Assembly (NCBI GenBank): GCA_964035575.1
Contig: OZ037846.1
Span: 585,501-649,500, forward strand
DNA: 64,000 nt
Direction: 5' to 3'
Origin: Rhynchopus sp. YZ270_cl-10
Taxonomy: Eukaryota > Euglenozoa > Diplonemea > Diplonemida > Diplonemidae
Below, piece by piece: positions 1 through 8,860 of the stretch; the stretch's first letter is position 1, and every line of letters starts with the position of its first letter. The position numbers and the translations under genes are program-made. The notes beneath the pieces were generated by a model. The model was given only the letters and a program-made list of their open reading frames with translations. It was not told the DNA's origin and did no database searches.

Positions 1-684
1 AGTTATTTAACTGAATATCTTGGTTGTTTTTATTGGGTGGATTTTCTTTTTCGGTTTGGTTTTTTTTTCAATTTAAATAAATTCGCACAATTTGGAGGGG
101 AGGTAAACTATTTTTTTTGGGGGGTGTGTGTGAGAGGCTTAGCTGATAGACGTTGCAATGCCATCTTGTTTTTTTTTTTTTTTTTTTTTGTGCTTTTTTT
201 TGAAAACTTGGTTGTAATAGTGTAGACAGCTCCACTATACTAAAAAAAAATTGTTTTTGATTGTTTTCTTTTTTTTTAGTTTTGTTGTGTTGACAATCGC
301 CCGTTTTTCTGTTTTCTTTTTTCTTTTTGAAAAATCAAAAAAAAAAAAAATTGCTTCCCTGAAGCCACTACCTTATCACCACGCTTTAAACACAAAAGAA
401 ACCAAAAATGAAATAAGAGCGCTAACAAAGGGGACGAGAGTGGACACCAAAAAACAAACAACAAAAAAAATACAGGTACAAAAAAAACAGGCCATTTTTT
501 TATCATGGCCACTCAACGCCTCAAATATGCAGGGTAACAGGTCAGAACAGCCTTCTTTCATTGTACACTCCTTTTACATTATTTTGATAAATTGTTGGAG
601 CAGTGTAGTTGCCTCGGTTGTGTTGCCACAGTTTTGTGCAATCTCCACTTTCTTCTTTTTTTTCCACAATCCATCCTTTGAAGC
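1..684. other. Non-coding DNA 3' of the kinase gene, with two dispersed repeats
   Basis: This stretch is rich in T and A homopolymers and I see no gene in it. It holds a copy of dispersed repeat family R2 at about 199-237 (begins GAAAACTTGGTTG) and a copy of family R1 at about 588-650 (core GTAGTTGCCTCGGTTGTG). Both families recur in introns and spacers elsewhere in the window. The open frames here are homopolymer artefacts. Confidence 0.6.
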
Positions 685-3600
685 CTATGCAGCGGTGGTT
701 ACCCGCGCGGCCATCACCTTTCTTCTGTGCTGCACGCGTTCGAAATGAAATCCGGTGAACACGCCGTTGGCGTCTTTAGAATTGACACGTGCCCCGCTGT
801 GGCGTGCGGGCATCTCGGTGAATTCGCTTTCGAAGTTCATGACCTGCGGATCAGGGACGAAGGGCACCTCCAGCTCGCAGGCAGACATGGCGTCGAAGTC
901 GATGTCGCTGAAGAAGAACTGCTGGCGGAACTCAGCGATCGATTGCAGACGTCTGTCCTTCGACCGATCCAGCAGGCGCGCAGTCAATGCCCGCGCCTCA
1001 GTGGACATCCCTGTCGTGTTTTTTTTTTTTTTTTTTTTTTTTGTGTAACATTCGCTCTAAGTACAGTACTCTAAATAAGTATTTTGAAAGTAATTTTGGA
1101 GAACTTTTTTGCCAAACATATGGTCTGTACTCCTCTCTATCTTTGGGCGCGGTACTCAAATGTTTGGGTTTTGACGGACACCGTGTGCCCCAAAGAGCGC
1201 CACACACGAGGAGAAGGAAGAGAAATTGGTCCAGAAGAATGGACGCATACGAGAAGAGCAATCAGTTTGGTTCTGCATGCAAGAACATTAATTTAGCAAA
1301 ATGCCCCCAAAATATCAGAACCATACAATGTGTCCCAGAATTAATGTCACCTGGCGACATTTTTGAATAAAAGTGCAAAAGTGGACAAATTTCGTGACAT
1401 TTTGATCTTGTCGTGAAGAAAAAGTGTGTAGGGGGTGAAATATTTACATTGCAAGTACCCTTTTTGGCAAAAAAGGGTCTACAACAAAAAAAAGTGAAGT
1501 GGATAGTGGATAGTGTAAATGACTCTAGGACGCAGGCACGTAATGAAGTAAAAAACACATAGGCGTGCACAAAATCAAGTAGAACATGTATTAATATTTT
1601 GTGTGCATCCCCTCGGACTGGCGAACTGCCTCTAGGCGTCGTGGCATTGACTCGATGCACCCTGCAACGAAGCTCGTGTCCATCTTTGACCATTCTTTGT
1701 TGATGATACGTTTAAGTGTCGCCACGTCTTTGGGCTCCCTTTCGTTGACTGCAGTCTGCAGCTTGGCCCACAGGTTTTCAATAGGATTGAGGGGAGTTTC
1801 AGGGGAGTTTCCTGGCCAGTCTTCTTTGGGTAGGAACGAAAAAGGCTGTGTGGAGAGGAAGGCTTGAGTAGTGTTGGCAGTATGACAGGGAGCCCTATCC
1901 TGCTGAAAGATGTAGCTCCTGTCAGGAAGGAGTTCTTTTATCTCTTTGAGGGCTCTGCAACAGTGTCCGGTACTTCTCCGCATTGAGCGATCCCTCGAAG
2001 AAGTAGAGCTTAGTCTTACCGCTGGTCGTGATCCTTTTTGCCCACCCCAGGCGTGAAGCTTCTGGGTAGACCTGACCTTATCAACGGGCGGAGGCGGCTA
2101 TGTTTTTTACTTCATTACGTGCCTGCGTCCTAGAGTCATTTACACTATCCACTATCCACTTCACTTTTTTTTGTTGTAGACCCTTTTTTGCCAAAAAGGG
2201 TACTTGCAATGTAAATATTTCACCCCCTACACACTTTTTCTTCACGACAAGGTCAAAATGTCACGAAATTTGTCCACTTTTGCATTTTTTTTCAAAAATG
2301 TCGCCAGGTGACATTAATTCTGGGACACACTGTAGATGCTAATGGGCGTTGTGCACACCACAGTGCACACGTAGCTTAGCTCCTGTCCGAGAACAGAAGT
2401 GAAGAATGTGGTGCATCTTCCGCTTCCACGGATTCCTGCCTTAGCAGATTGGCCTTAAGGGAAAGGCGGGCGCGAAACGTATTGCCGCGGAAACTGCCGG
2501 AGGACTGGGAGGGTGCTTTTACAAAAGAGAGTACTTGAAATATAACAGCCCGCTCCCGTGGTACAATGACCGGCTGTACCGAGGGGTGGACGTCCCAACC
2601 ATGCAGGTCCAACATCTATTTCGTGGTTTGCATCTGATAAAAAGACAAAAGAACATTACCTTCAGGGAACTGGAGCGGCTTGAACTTAATAAGTTCGTAC
2701 ATCTCATTCACGTTCTCGCTGTAGAACGGTGGGATACCTGTAGAGAAAGGAAAACATGATGGTGAATGTAGACAAAATGATGCAAAATGAACACAAAACT
2801 AAACTAACATTTTTGCCACTTGATTTGTCCTCACTAATCTACTACTGAGTCTTTTTTCGTTGACCGCAGCCATTTTAGGAAGCCATTTAGGCTCTTACCC
2901 CTATTGATTGGGGGGGAGGGAAATGATTCAAAAGGAAAAAGCGTGAGGGACAAATTTACCGTTGGCTAATCATATTCAGTTTCTAATAACACTGCGTATA
3001 AGCAAAAAGAAAACAAAAACAAAAACAAAAGGGGAATGATGTTGCTAAGATCCTCCTCCTTAGCCTCCCGTTCCTAAGTCTTTCTTATCTTTACGAGGCA
3101 AGTTGCCGATGTGCAAAACCCTCTGGAACACAGGGCAACTAACGCTCTGAGCTATCGAATTCTCCCATCCGCTCTGAACTACTCGACTTAGGTGATCGTA
3201 ATAAAAAAAGGTGGAGATTTGCACAACTGTGGCAACACAACCCGAGGCCAACTACACTACTCCAACAATTTACCAGAAAAAGAAAAAAATAACCACATAC
3301 CCGCAATCATCTCATAGAGCAGGATACCAAGGGACCACCAGTCCACTGCACGTCCGTGGTGGCACCCCTTTTCCAGGAACTCTGGCGCAAGGTACTCTGG
3401 TGTGCCGCAGAAGGTCGAGGTTTCTTCTCTGCCACCGACACCCGGCTTGGCAAGCCCGAAGTCCGTGATGCAGCAGTTGCCCTTTTTGTCGAGAACGCAG
3501 TTCTCCGGCTTGAGATCTCTGTAAATGATGTTGAGGCTGTGGAGGTGGCCCAGGGCGAGACCGATCTGCGCGGTGTAGAACTTTGCCCTGCTCTCTGGGA

Positions 3601-4801
3601 AGGTGCCGACCTGTGAGAGGTGGTAGAACAGCTCACCGCCAGAGAGGAAGTCCAGGATCAGGAAGAGCGAGTCTGCTGTCTGGAAGGCGTAGTACATCTT
3701 CACAATCAACGGATGGTTGATTGCGCTGAGGATACTCTTCTCCGCCTTCATATGATCCACCAGACCTTCACGCAGGATCAACTCTTTTGACATGCATTTC
3801 ATCGCAAATATCTCTTTTGTGTCCTTCTTCCTTACCTGCATCACCTTACCGAAGGATCCTTTTCCTACGACACAGAGCAGGTCGAAGGAATCGAGACACA
3901 CTTCTTGTTTTTTAAACATTTCTTTGGTGGTGCTTGCAGCTCTCGTAATGCCTACGGTAGATTGGGAACGTTGGAGAGAGGACTTTTGAAGGTTTGATGG
4001 AGAGCGTTGGAGGGCTGCACGCTGAAGGTTTGAAGGGGAGCGGGTCATGGCGGCAGTTGGGGAGCGCATTTTTGACAGATTCGGCTGCGACTTCGCGGTC
4101 GCAAGCATCGAAGACTGCGACCGCAGTGCTGCAGACGACCCTGGACGTTGGTACGCTTTGTTCTCGATTTTTTTCGCCTCTTTTGCTTCCTTTGGTGCCT
4201 TTTTGGTGCGGCGTTGCGTCAACACTCTTGGCAGCGATGCAACAGATGCCATCCTCGAAGTCATCCTAGTAGGCGACATTGTACCCACCCTCTTCAACGC
4301 AGGCTGCACCGTCGGAGCTTCTGTAGGCACCGAAAGCAGATCGAAACGCTCATCTGTCGAAGCCTGCATGCTTTCCTTCTTCAATACATTTGCGTTTTGC
4401 ACTGCTGCTTTGATCATAGCACACCAATGCGCCTTATCCCTCTCATTGCCAGCAACCAAGGTATACGTTTTCGGCAGAGTCGGACCGCAAATGGACCACT
4501 GCAACGGCTTTCTTGGATCCTCTGTCGTTGTTGTGTCTTGAAGATCGATGGACCCCAACGGTTTTTCGTCTTCTCTCGGTGCCGTTTTGTAGTACCGTAT
4601 AATCGATCCACGAAGTTCAAAGAATCTTTCGTGGTCGCCCTTAATTCGGGAAAGACTGAGCTTCTTCAAAAACCCGCTTGCAGCAAGAGGCAGGGAGGTT
4701 GCGCTGCCGCATGTCCCGGCAGAAGATGTGACAGTAACGGTCGTTGTGCCACCCCCACTGCTCCCGCTGTCGACACTCCTCGTTGAGGATGACATCGACA
4801 T
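685..4801 (-). CDS. Akt/PKB-like protein kinase (PH domain + AGC kinase), three exons
   Basis: Exons on the minus strand are 4801-3301, 2737-2660 and 1010-685, giving 634 residues. Donors read GTATGT and GTAATG; acceptors end CTACAG and CGACAG. All phases match, and the joined protein runs unbroken through MIAGIPPFYSEN and LQFPEGMSTEARAL. A PH domain spans about residues 42-135. A basic Ser-rich linker with repeated RSPSNLQ follows. The kinase domain starts near 306: glycine loop GKGSFG 313-318, Lys335, catalytic YRD with Asp429, DFG 447-449, and T-loop TFCGTPEY with Thr463. Exon 3 supplies the end of the kinase lobe and an AGC C-tail. Akt-family kinases bind phosphoinositides and phosphorylate Ser/Thr in growth signalling; substrates here are unknown. 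The hydrophobic motif reads FTGFHF (611-616), so the usual phosphorylated Ser/Thr is His615. The start is the first ATG, in a Ser-rich leader. Confidence 0.9.
1326..2332. mobile_element. Tc1/mariner element, 1,007 bp, with ~235 bp terminal inverted repeats
   Basis: The ends CA[A/G]TGTGTCCCAGAATT are inverted and flanked by TA on both sides (1324-1325 and 2333-2334), the target duplication of Tc1/mariner elements. The inverted repeats span about 1326-1561 and 2098-2332 and are nearly identical. The interior keeps only the C-terminal part of a transposase on the minus strand, so the copy is non-autonomous. It sits inside kinase intron 2 and would be spliced out. Confidence 0.9.
1591..2060 (-). 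pseudogene. Tc1/mariner transposase, C-terminal fragment
   Basis: The frame from 1983 to 1591 reads FQQDRAPCHTA, LPKEDWPGNSP and NPIENLWAKLQ, the second and third catalytic blocks of Tc1/mariner DDE transposases (Asp, then Glu). The first catalytic Asp and the N-terminal DNA-binding domain are absent. Immediately upstream (about 1984-2060) another frame reads YFFEGSLNAEKYRTLL, which belongs to the same protein, so a frameshift lies near 1960-1985. The fragment is not functional on its own. Confidence 0.85.
2531..2640. repeat. Dispersed repeat family R4, intronic copy
   Basis: Begins near GAAATATAACAGCCCGC and contains GGTACAATGACCGGCTGTACC. Other copies: about 38174-38222 (partial), 55345-55460, 58054-58140, 59874-59990 and 61886-62000. 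Three of these stand in the leaders of the kinesin-like genes. No coding function is apparent. Confidence 0.7.
2738..3300 (-). other. Intron 1 of the Akt-like kinase, holding two dispersed repeats
   Basis: The 563-base intron runs from donor GTATGTGG to acceptor TTTCTCTACAG. It contains an R1 repeat in antisense orientation (about 3196-3278). It also contains a ~220-base segment (about 2797-3015) that is nearly identical to 54704-54930, inside intron 1 of the centrin-like gene. Two unrelated genes on the same strand thus carry the same intronic sequence in the same orientation. Confidence 0.75.
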
Positions 4802-5774
4802 CCCCCGCCTCTCCGATACCGGTAAAGGAGACAGTTTGCCGCCTTGGGGTTAGAGAGAAAACCGAAAGAGAAACAAAGAGGAAAGGGGAGGGGGGAAAAA
4901 AAGGGGGGGAGAGAGAGAGGAGGAGGAGGAGGAGGAGGAAGGGGGAGGGGGGTGTGAAAAGACGCGTATGGGAAGGGGGGTGGTGTTACCGCCTTTTTTT
5001 CGTATTTTTTTTTTGTGTATTTGGTGGGGGGGGGGGGGGGGGAGAGAGGTTGGTGTATTGTCTGGGATGGTGGTGTTTTTTGTGGAGGGGGGCGACTGGA
5101 AGCAATGCAGGTGCTTCAAAACGAAGAAGTACTTGTTTGAAAAATACTGGGGAAAAAAAATGGGCATTTTTGGTGCTCCTGACGACCCCATATTGCGTAC
5201 TTCTTGCATACTTTATGCACACACAAAAAATACAGGAATGCCCTATATTGCGTACTTAGTGCGTAGTTGTGGCGTACTTGGTATTTTGGATTTCCTTTGT
5301 GCACCAATTTTTGGCTCATCTTGAAGAAAACAGCCATTTTTTTTTTAGCGTAGTGTATGAAGAAACAAAAGAGGGTATATGGGTAGGTACTTTCCTTTAA
5401 ATTTGCATTTTTTTTTTTGTTGAGAAATACACACTTTGAACCTTTTTTCTTTGGGGCTTTTGAAGGGGTAGCACACCTCTCTCCCCATGACAAATATAAT
5501 CGGGAGGAGGGACACCCCACAGTCAGCTAATATAATAGGTGCACCTGAAAAAAGAAAAATTTGACTTGATTCAATGAAATACAAAAAATGCTTGAGAGAC
5601 TCCTTACTCTTTGCTCAAAAGGCTAAAAAAAACGGGAAGGGGTTCGCTTCCACGCTTCCAAAAAAAGCCCTTTCGTGAACAAATGTACCTTTTGGTACGA
5701 GAAATGATTAAGATATTATTTTCAATCGAAAGATGGAGTTTTCCACCAGCAGAGAAAAAAAAATATTTTCTTTT
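4802..5774. other. Intergenic, low-complexity
   Basis: Purine-rich GAG/GGA repeats (about 4895-4970), a G run near 5025-5042, and a short area with repeated TATTGCGTACTT (5190-5270). It separates the kinase start from the 3' end of the acetyltransferase/protease gene. I see no gene or recognisable promoter element. Confidence 0.5.
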
Positions 5775-7112
5775 TCAGTTCCCCTCTAACACCAAGCACT
5801 TCCCTGCTAGATCCGCCTTTTTCGCTTCACTTTCCTCGGTTTTGTATCGATTTACTGTACGCTCTGAGGGGAAGAGGTTGTGATTCGATTGCACCCAGAG
5901 CTCCACCTTTGCAATAACCGGAGCTGCGGACATCCCATGCTGCACTATCAGGTACACATCCTCAAGGCTATCACCCTCCCCCACGCCTGACACAGCCTCC
6001 TCCTCGACCCTCCTGCAGTCGCACACCCCATCACCATCACCCTTCTTGCCAACACCATACCCAATCACCACACCATAGTGTGCGTAGGCTCCTTCGTATA
6101 GTGCAGGCAAGGATGTGCCTGGGCTTCTGTCGTATGGAAGTACAACAAGCTTGTTGGCTTGCAACGCGGAGAGCACCGTTGTCCCGGTTGTAGGGAGAAC
6201 CGAGGCAGGCATTTTGAGGTGTTCTTCGGAGAGGGTGCGGAGCTCGTTGATGCGGAACATCTCCCCGTCATTGGTAAAACCACGGGACACTGCTGTTGTG
6301 AGAAGCCCATCTGTTCCCCCTTCTCCATTTTCCCCTTCATATACCATACGCAATGCCGCAAGACCACATGAAGGACCAATCTGTTTCGCCCACGGAAAAT
6401 TTTTGCATTGATATTCAAAACTCCCCAACCGAGCCACCGCTTGGACAATCAAATCAGAAAGATCCTCTTCACTCCGCAAAATCGATTCGGTCCTTTCAAG
6501 AAGCCGCTTCCGCATCCAGACCACATCGTCACCTTCTTGAGGGTTATCTTCTATCGGCCCTGCAGCACGACCTCTTAACATCGCTTCTAATGCTAACACA
6601 GCTTGCCCCCTACCACGTAACACCGGTTTATCTAGATTAATCCGATCACACAGCATATAACCACAACGCAGGTAAAACCCCTTTGCGGTGGACGTCCAGA
6701 GGTAGATATAAGCATAACCTGCAGAGAGTGCAGCATCTTCCAAAGCGGACATAAGCGCGGTACCGAAACCTTCTCCACGACGTGTTTTGGGGATCACTAC
6801 AGAAGTAACCGCGCAGGAGGATCCTTCACCACTGTCCACAACCTTCTGAAGGCGGGCATATCCAAGCAAAGTAGATGTAGTGTTCGGATCTACGGTGGTG
6901 CAGGTAGCATCGGCTGGTGGAGTGGACGTGGGGTGTGAGGAAGAAGAGGTGCCATGTGTCATATCCTCCACCAATGCATAAGAAACACCGCCCTTAGCAA
7001 TAATGCGGGCCGCACGTTGCGCAGAAGTGACATTTGGCCATTCCTCTGAAAGGCAGGCGCATGCAGCAGCATTCAGCGCTTCTGTCGTAGAAGTGAGCTC
7101 TACAAGGCGCAT
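5775..7112 (-). CDS. Fused NAA80-type actin N-acetyltransferase and ACTMAP-type actin-maturation protease
   Basis: 445 residues in one exon. The N-terminal half is a GNAT domain. Its first helix (LNAAACACLSEEWP) resembles the start of human NAA80, the acetyl-CoA site is RRGEGFGT, the strand FYLRCGYML follows, and VVWMRKRL matches the NAA80 end. The second half resembles the C39-like protease ACTMAP (C19orf54): the catalytic Cys lies in QIGPSCGLAAL, the likely His in AHYGVVIGYG, and a family-like VQHG...SNHNL stretch follows. ACTMAP removes the acetylated first residue of actin and NAA80 then acetylates the exposed acidic N-terminus in the cytosol. Both assignments rest on recalled motifs, not a search. 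I chose the ATG at 7112; the open frame extends upstream to 7382, but those codons lie in a poly-G tract and a foldback transposon. Confidence 0.8.
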   Translation of the reverse strand: MRLVELTSTTEALNAAACACLSEEWPNVTSAQRAARIIAKGGVSYALVEDMTHGTSSSSHPTSTPPADATCTTVDPNTTSTLLGYARLQKVVDSGEGSSCAVTSVVIPKTRRGEGFGTALMSALEDAALSAGYAYIYLWTSTAKGFYLRCGYMLCDRINLDKPVLRGRGQAVLALEAMLRGRAAGPIEDNPQEGDDVVWMRKRLLERTESILRSEEDLSDLIVQAVARLGSFEYQCKNFPWAKQIGPSCGLAALRMVYEGENGEGGTDGLLTTAVSRGFTNDGEMFRINELRTLSEEHLKMPASVLPTTGTTVLSALQANKLVVLPYDRSPGTSLPALYEGAYAHYGVVIGYGVGKKGDGDGVCDCRRVEEEAVSGVGEGDSLEDVYLIVQHGMSAAPVIAKVELWVQSNHNLFPSERTVNRYKTEESEAKKADLAGKCLVLEGN

Positions 7113-7178
7113 TGTGTCGGCACAGCTGAGGGTAACAAGGCCACTGTGTCCAGAGGAGAGGAGGGGGGGGGGGGGGGG

Positions 7179-8604
7179 TAGGGGGTCCGACTCCCTAGTA
7201 AAAATTTGTCCGGTTTTCGTTTTTTTCACCATTAGGCCATTTCCCGGGCACCCCCGGGTGAATCCTGCCCCCAAAATAGGGTTTCTGGGCCCTGTGGGGC
7301 TAAATTCACCCTCTAGGTACCCCAAAATATGAAAAAAATTGAAAAATATGGTGAAAAATCGGGTTTTTGGCCTTTTGGGCACTATGGCCAGTTTTGACTA
7401 AATTTCCAAAAAAAAATCAAAAAAAGCCCCAAAAATAGACGAAAAAAGGAGTCTCTGGCCACAATTTCGGCCCAAAAATGTGTTTTGAGTCCATTGCAAA
7501 CGGTTTTTCGCCTTTTTGCCACTTTTTTTGATGATTTTTTGGTGTTTTTAGGTGCAAAAACAACCCCAGAACAACCCCAGAACAACCTCAGAACACTTTT
7601 TCACCACATTCTGGATCAATATCTAGCCGAACTTTTTGCTGAAAACCGCCGAAAAACCACCCCTGTAAGTCAGATTATACCGAATGTTGCTCCAATTCCC
7701 ACAATAACACCCAAATCTACGTCAGAAAATCGGGGAAAAAAAACACACTTTTTTCAAAAGGTCGTCAGGCAGGGTTCCACCCCAGAACAACCCCAGAACA
7801 CTTTTTCACCACATTCTGGACCAATATCTAGCCAAACTTTTTGCTGAAAACCGCCGAAAAACCACCCCTGTGAGTCAGATTATACCGAATGTTGCTCCAA
7901 TTCCCACAATAACACCCAAATCTACGGCAGAAAATCGGGGAAAAAAAACACGCTTTTTTGGCTAGATATTGGTCCAGAATGTGGTGAAAAAGTGTTCTGG
8001 GGTTGTTCTGGGGTGGAACCCTGCCTGACGACCTTTTGAAAAAAGTGTGTTTTTTTTCCCCGATTTTCTGACGTAGATTTGGGTGTTATTGTGGGAATTG
8101 GAGCAACATTCGGTATAATCTGACTTACAGGGGTGGTTTTTCGGCGGTTTTCAGCAAAAAGTTCGGCTAGATATTGATCCAGAATGTGGTGAAAAAGTGT
8201 TCTGAGGTTGTTCTGGGGTTGTTTTTGCACCTAAAAACACCAAAAAATCATCAAAAAAAAGTGGCAAAAAGGCGAAAAACCGTTTGCAATGGACTCAAAA
8301 CACATTTTTGGGCCGAAATTGTGGCCAGAGACTCCTTTTTTCGTCTATTTTTGGGGCTTTTTTTGATTTTTTTTTGGAAATTTAGTCAAAACTGGCCATA
8401 GTGCCCAAAAGGCCAAAAACCCGATTTTTCACCATATTTTTCAATTTTTTTCATATTTTGGGGTACCTAGAGGGTGAATTTAGCCCCACAGGGCCCAGAA
8501 ACCCTATTTTGGGGGCAGGATTCACCCGGGGGTGCCCGGGAAATGGCCTAATGGTGAAAAAAACGAAAACCGGACAAATTTTTACTAGGGAGTCGGACCC
8601 CCTA
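7179..8604. mobile_element. Foldback element 1 (palindromic, ends TAGGGGGTCCGAC)
   Basis: The two arms, 7179-7830 and about 7953-8604, are near-perfect inverted copies around a ~120-base loop. The ends TAGGGGGTCCGACTCCC are flanked on both sides by G tracts, so an 8-base all-G target duplication is possible but cannot be proved. Inside each arm, words such as CCCAGAACAA and TTTTTCACCACATTCTGGA recur. No transposase is encoded; a hAT-type source is an inference from the ends and the neighbouring hAT element. Confidence 0.8.
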
Positions 8605-8860
8605 GGGGGGGGGGGGGGGGGGGGGTAGGCAGTGTTGTAAAAAGACAGGGTCCTGGCAAAAAAGACCAAAAAAGACCATAAAAGACCAAAAAAGGCCAAA
8701 AAAGACCATAAAAGACACAAAAAAGACACAAAAAAGACATAGAGGGACTCTACCTTGCAGAAAAAAAAGCACTCCACGCGTTTTGAACACAAATCGCAGG
8801 TTTTCCTAAAGCTGAATCTAAATTCTGAAACTAAAACCAAAACTAAAAATGGAAAACCTT

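Larger units (their letters stand above)
1011..2659 (-). other. Intron 2 of the Akt-like kinase
   Basis: This 1,649-base intron is defined by donor GTAATG after the codons for LQFPE and acceptor CGACAG before GMSTEARA. It contains the Tc1/mariner remnant and a copy of dispersed repeat R4 at about 2531-2640. The base run just before the acceptor is A-rich on the coding strand, so there is no normal polypyrimidine tract, which is unusual. Confidence 0.8.

Noticed and set aside
2376-2520. Frame reading SLKANLLRQES as the third exon of the kinase
   Set aside because: The exon at 685-1010 continues the kinase and the AGC tail perfectly and in phase; this frame lies in intron 2.
3110-3165. tRNA-like box on the minus strand (TAGCTCAGAGCGTTAG)
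   Set aside because: No matching B box, cloverleaf or acceptor stem could be drawn.
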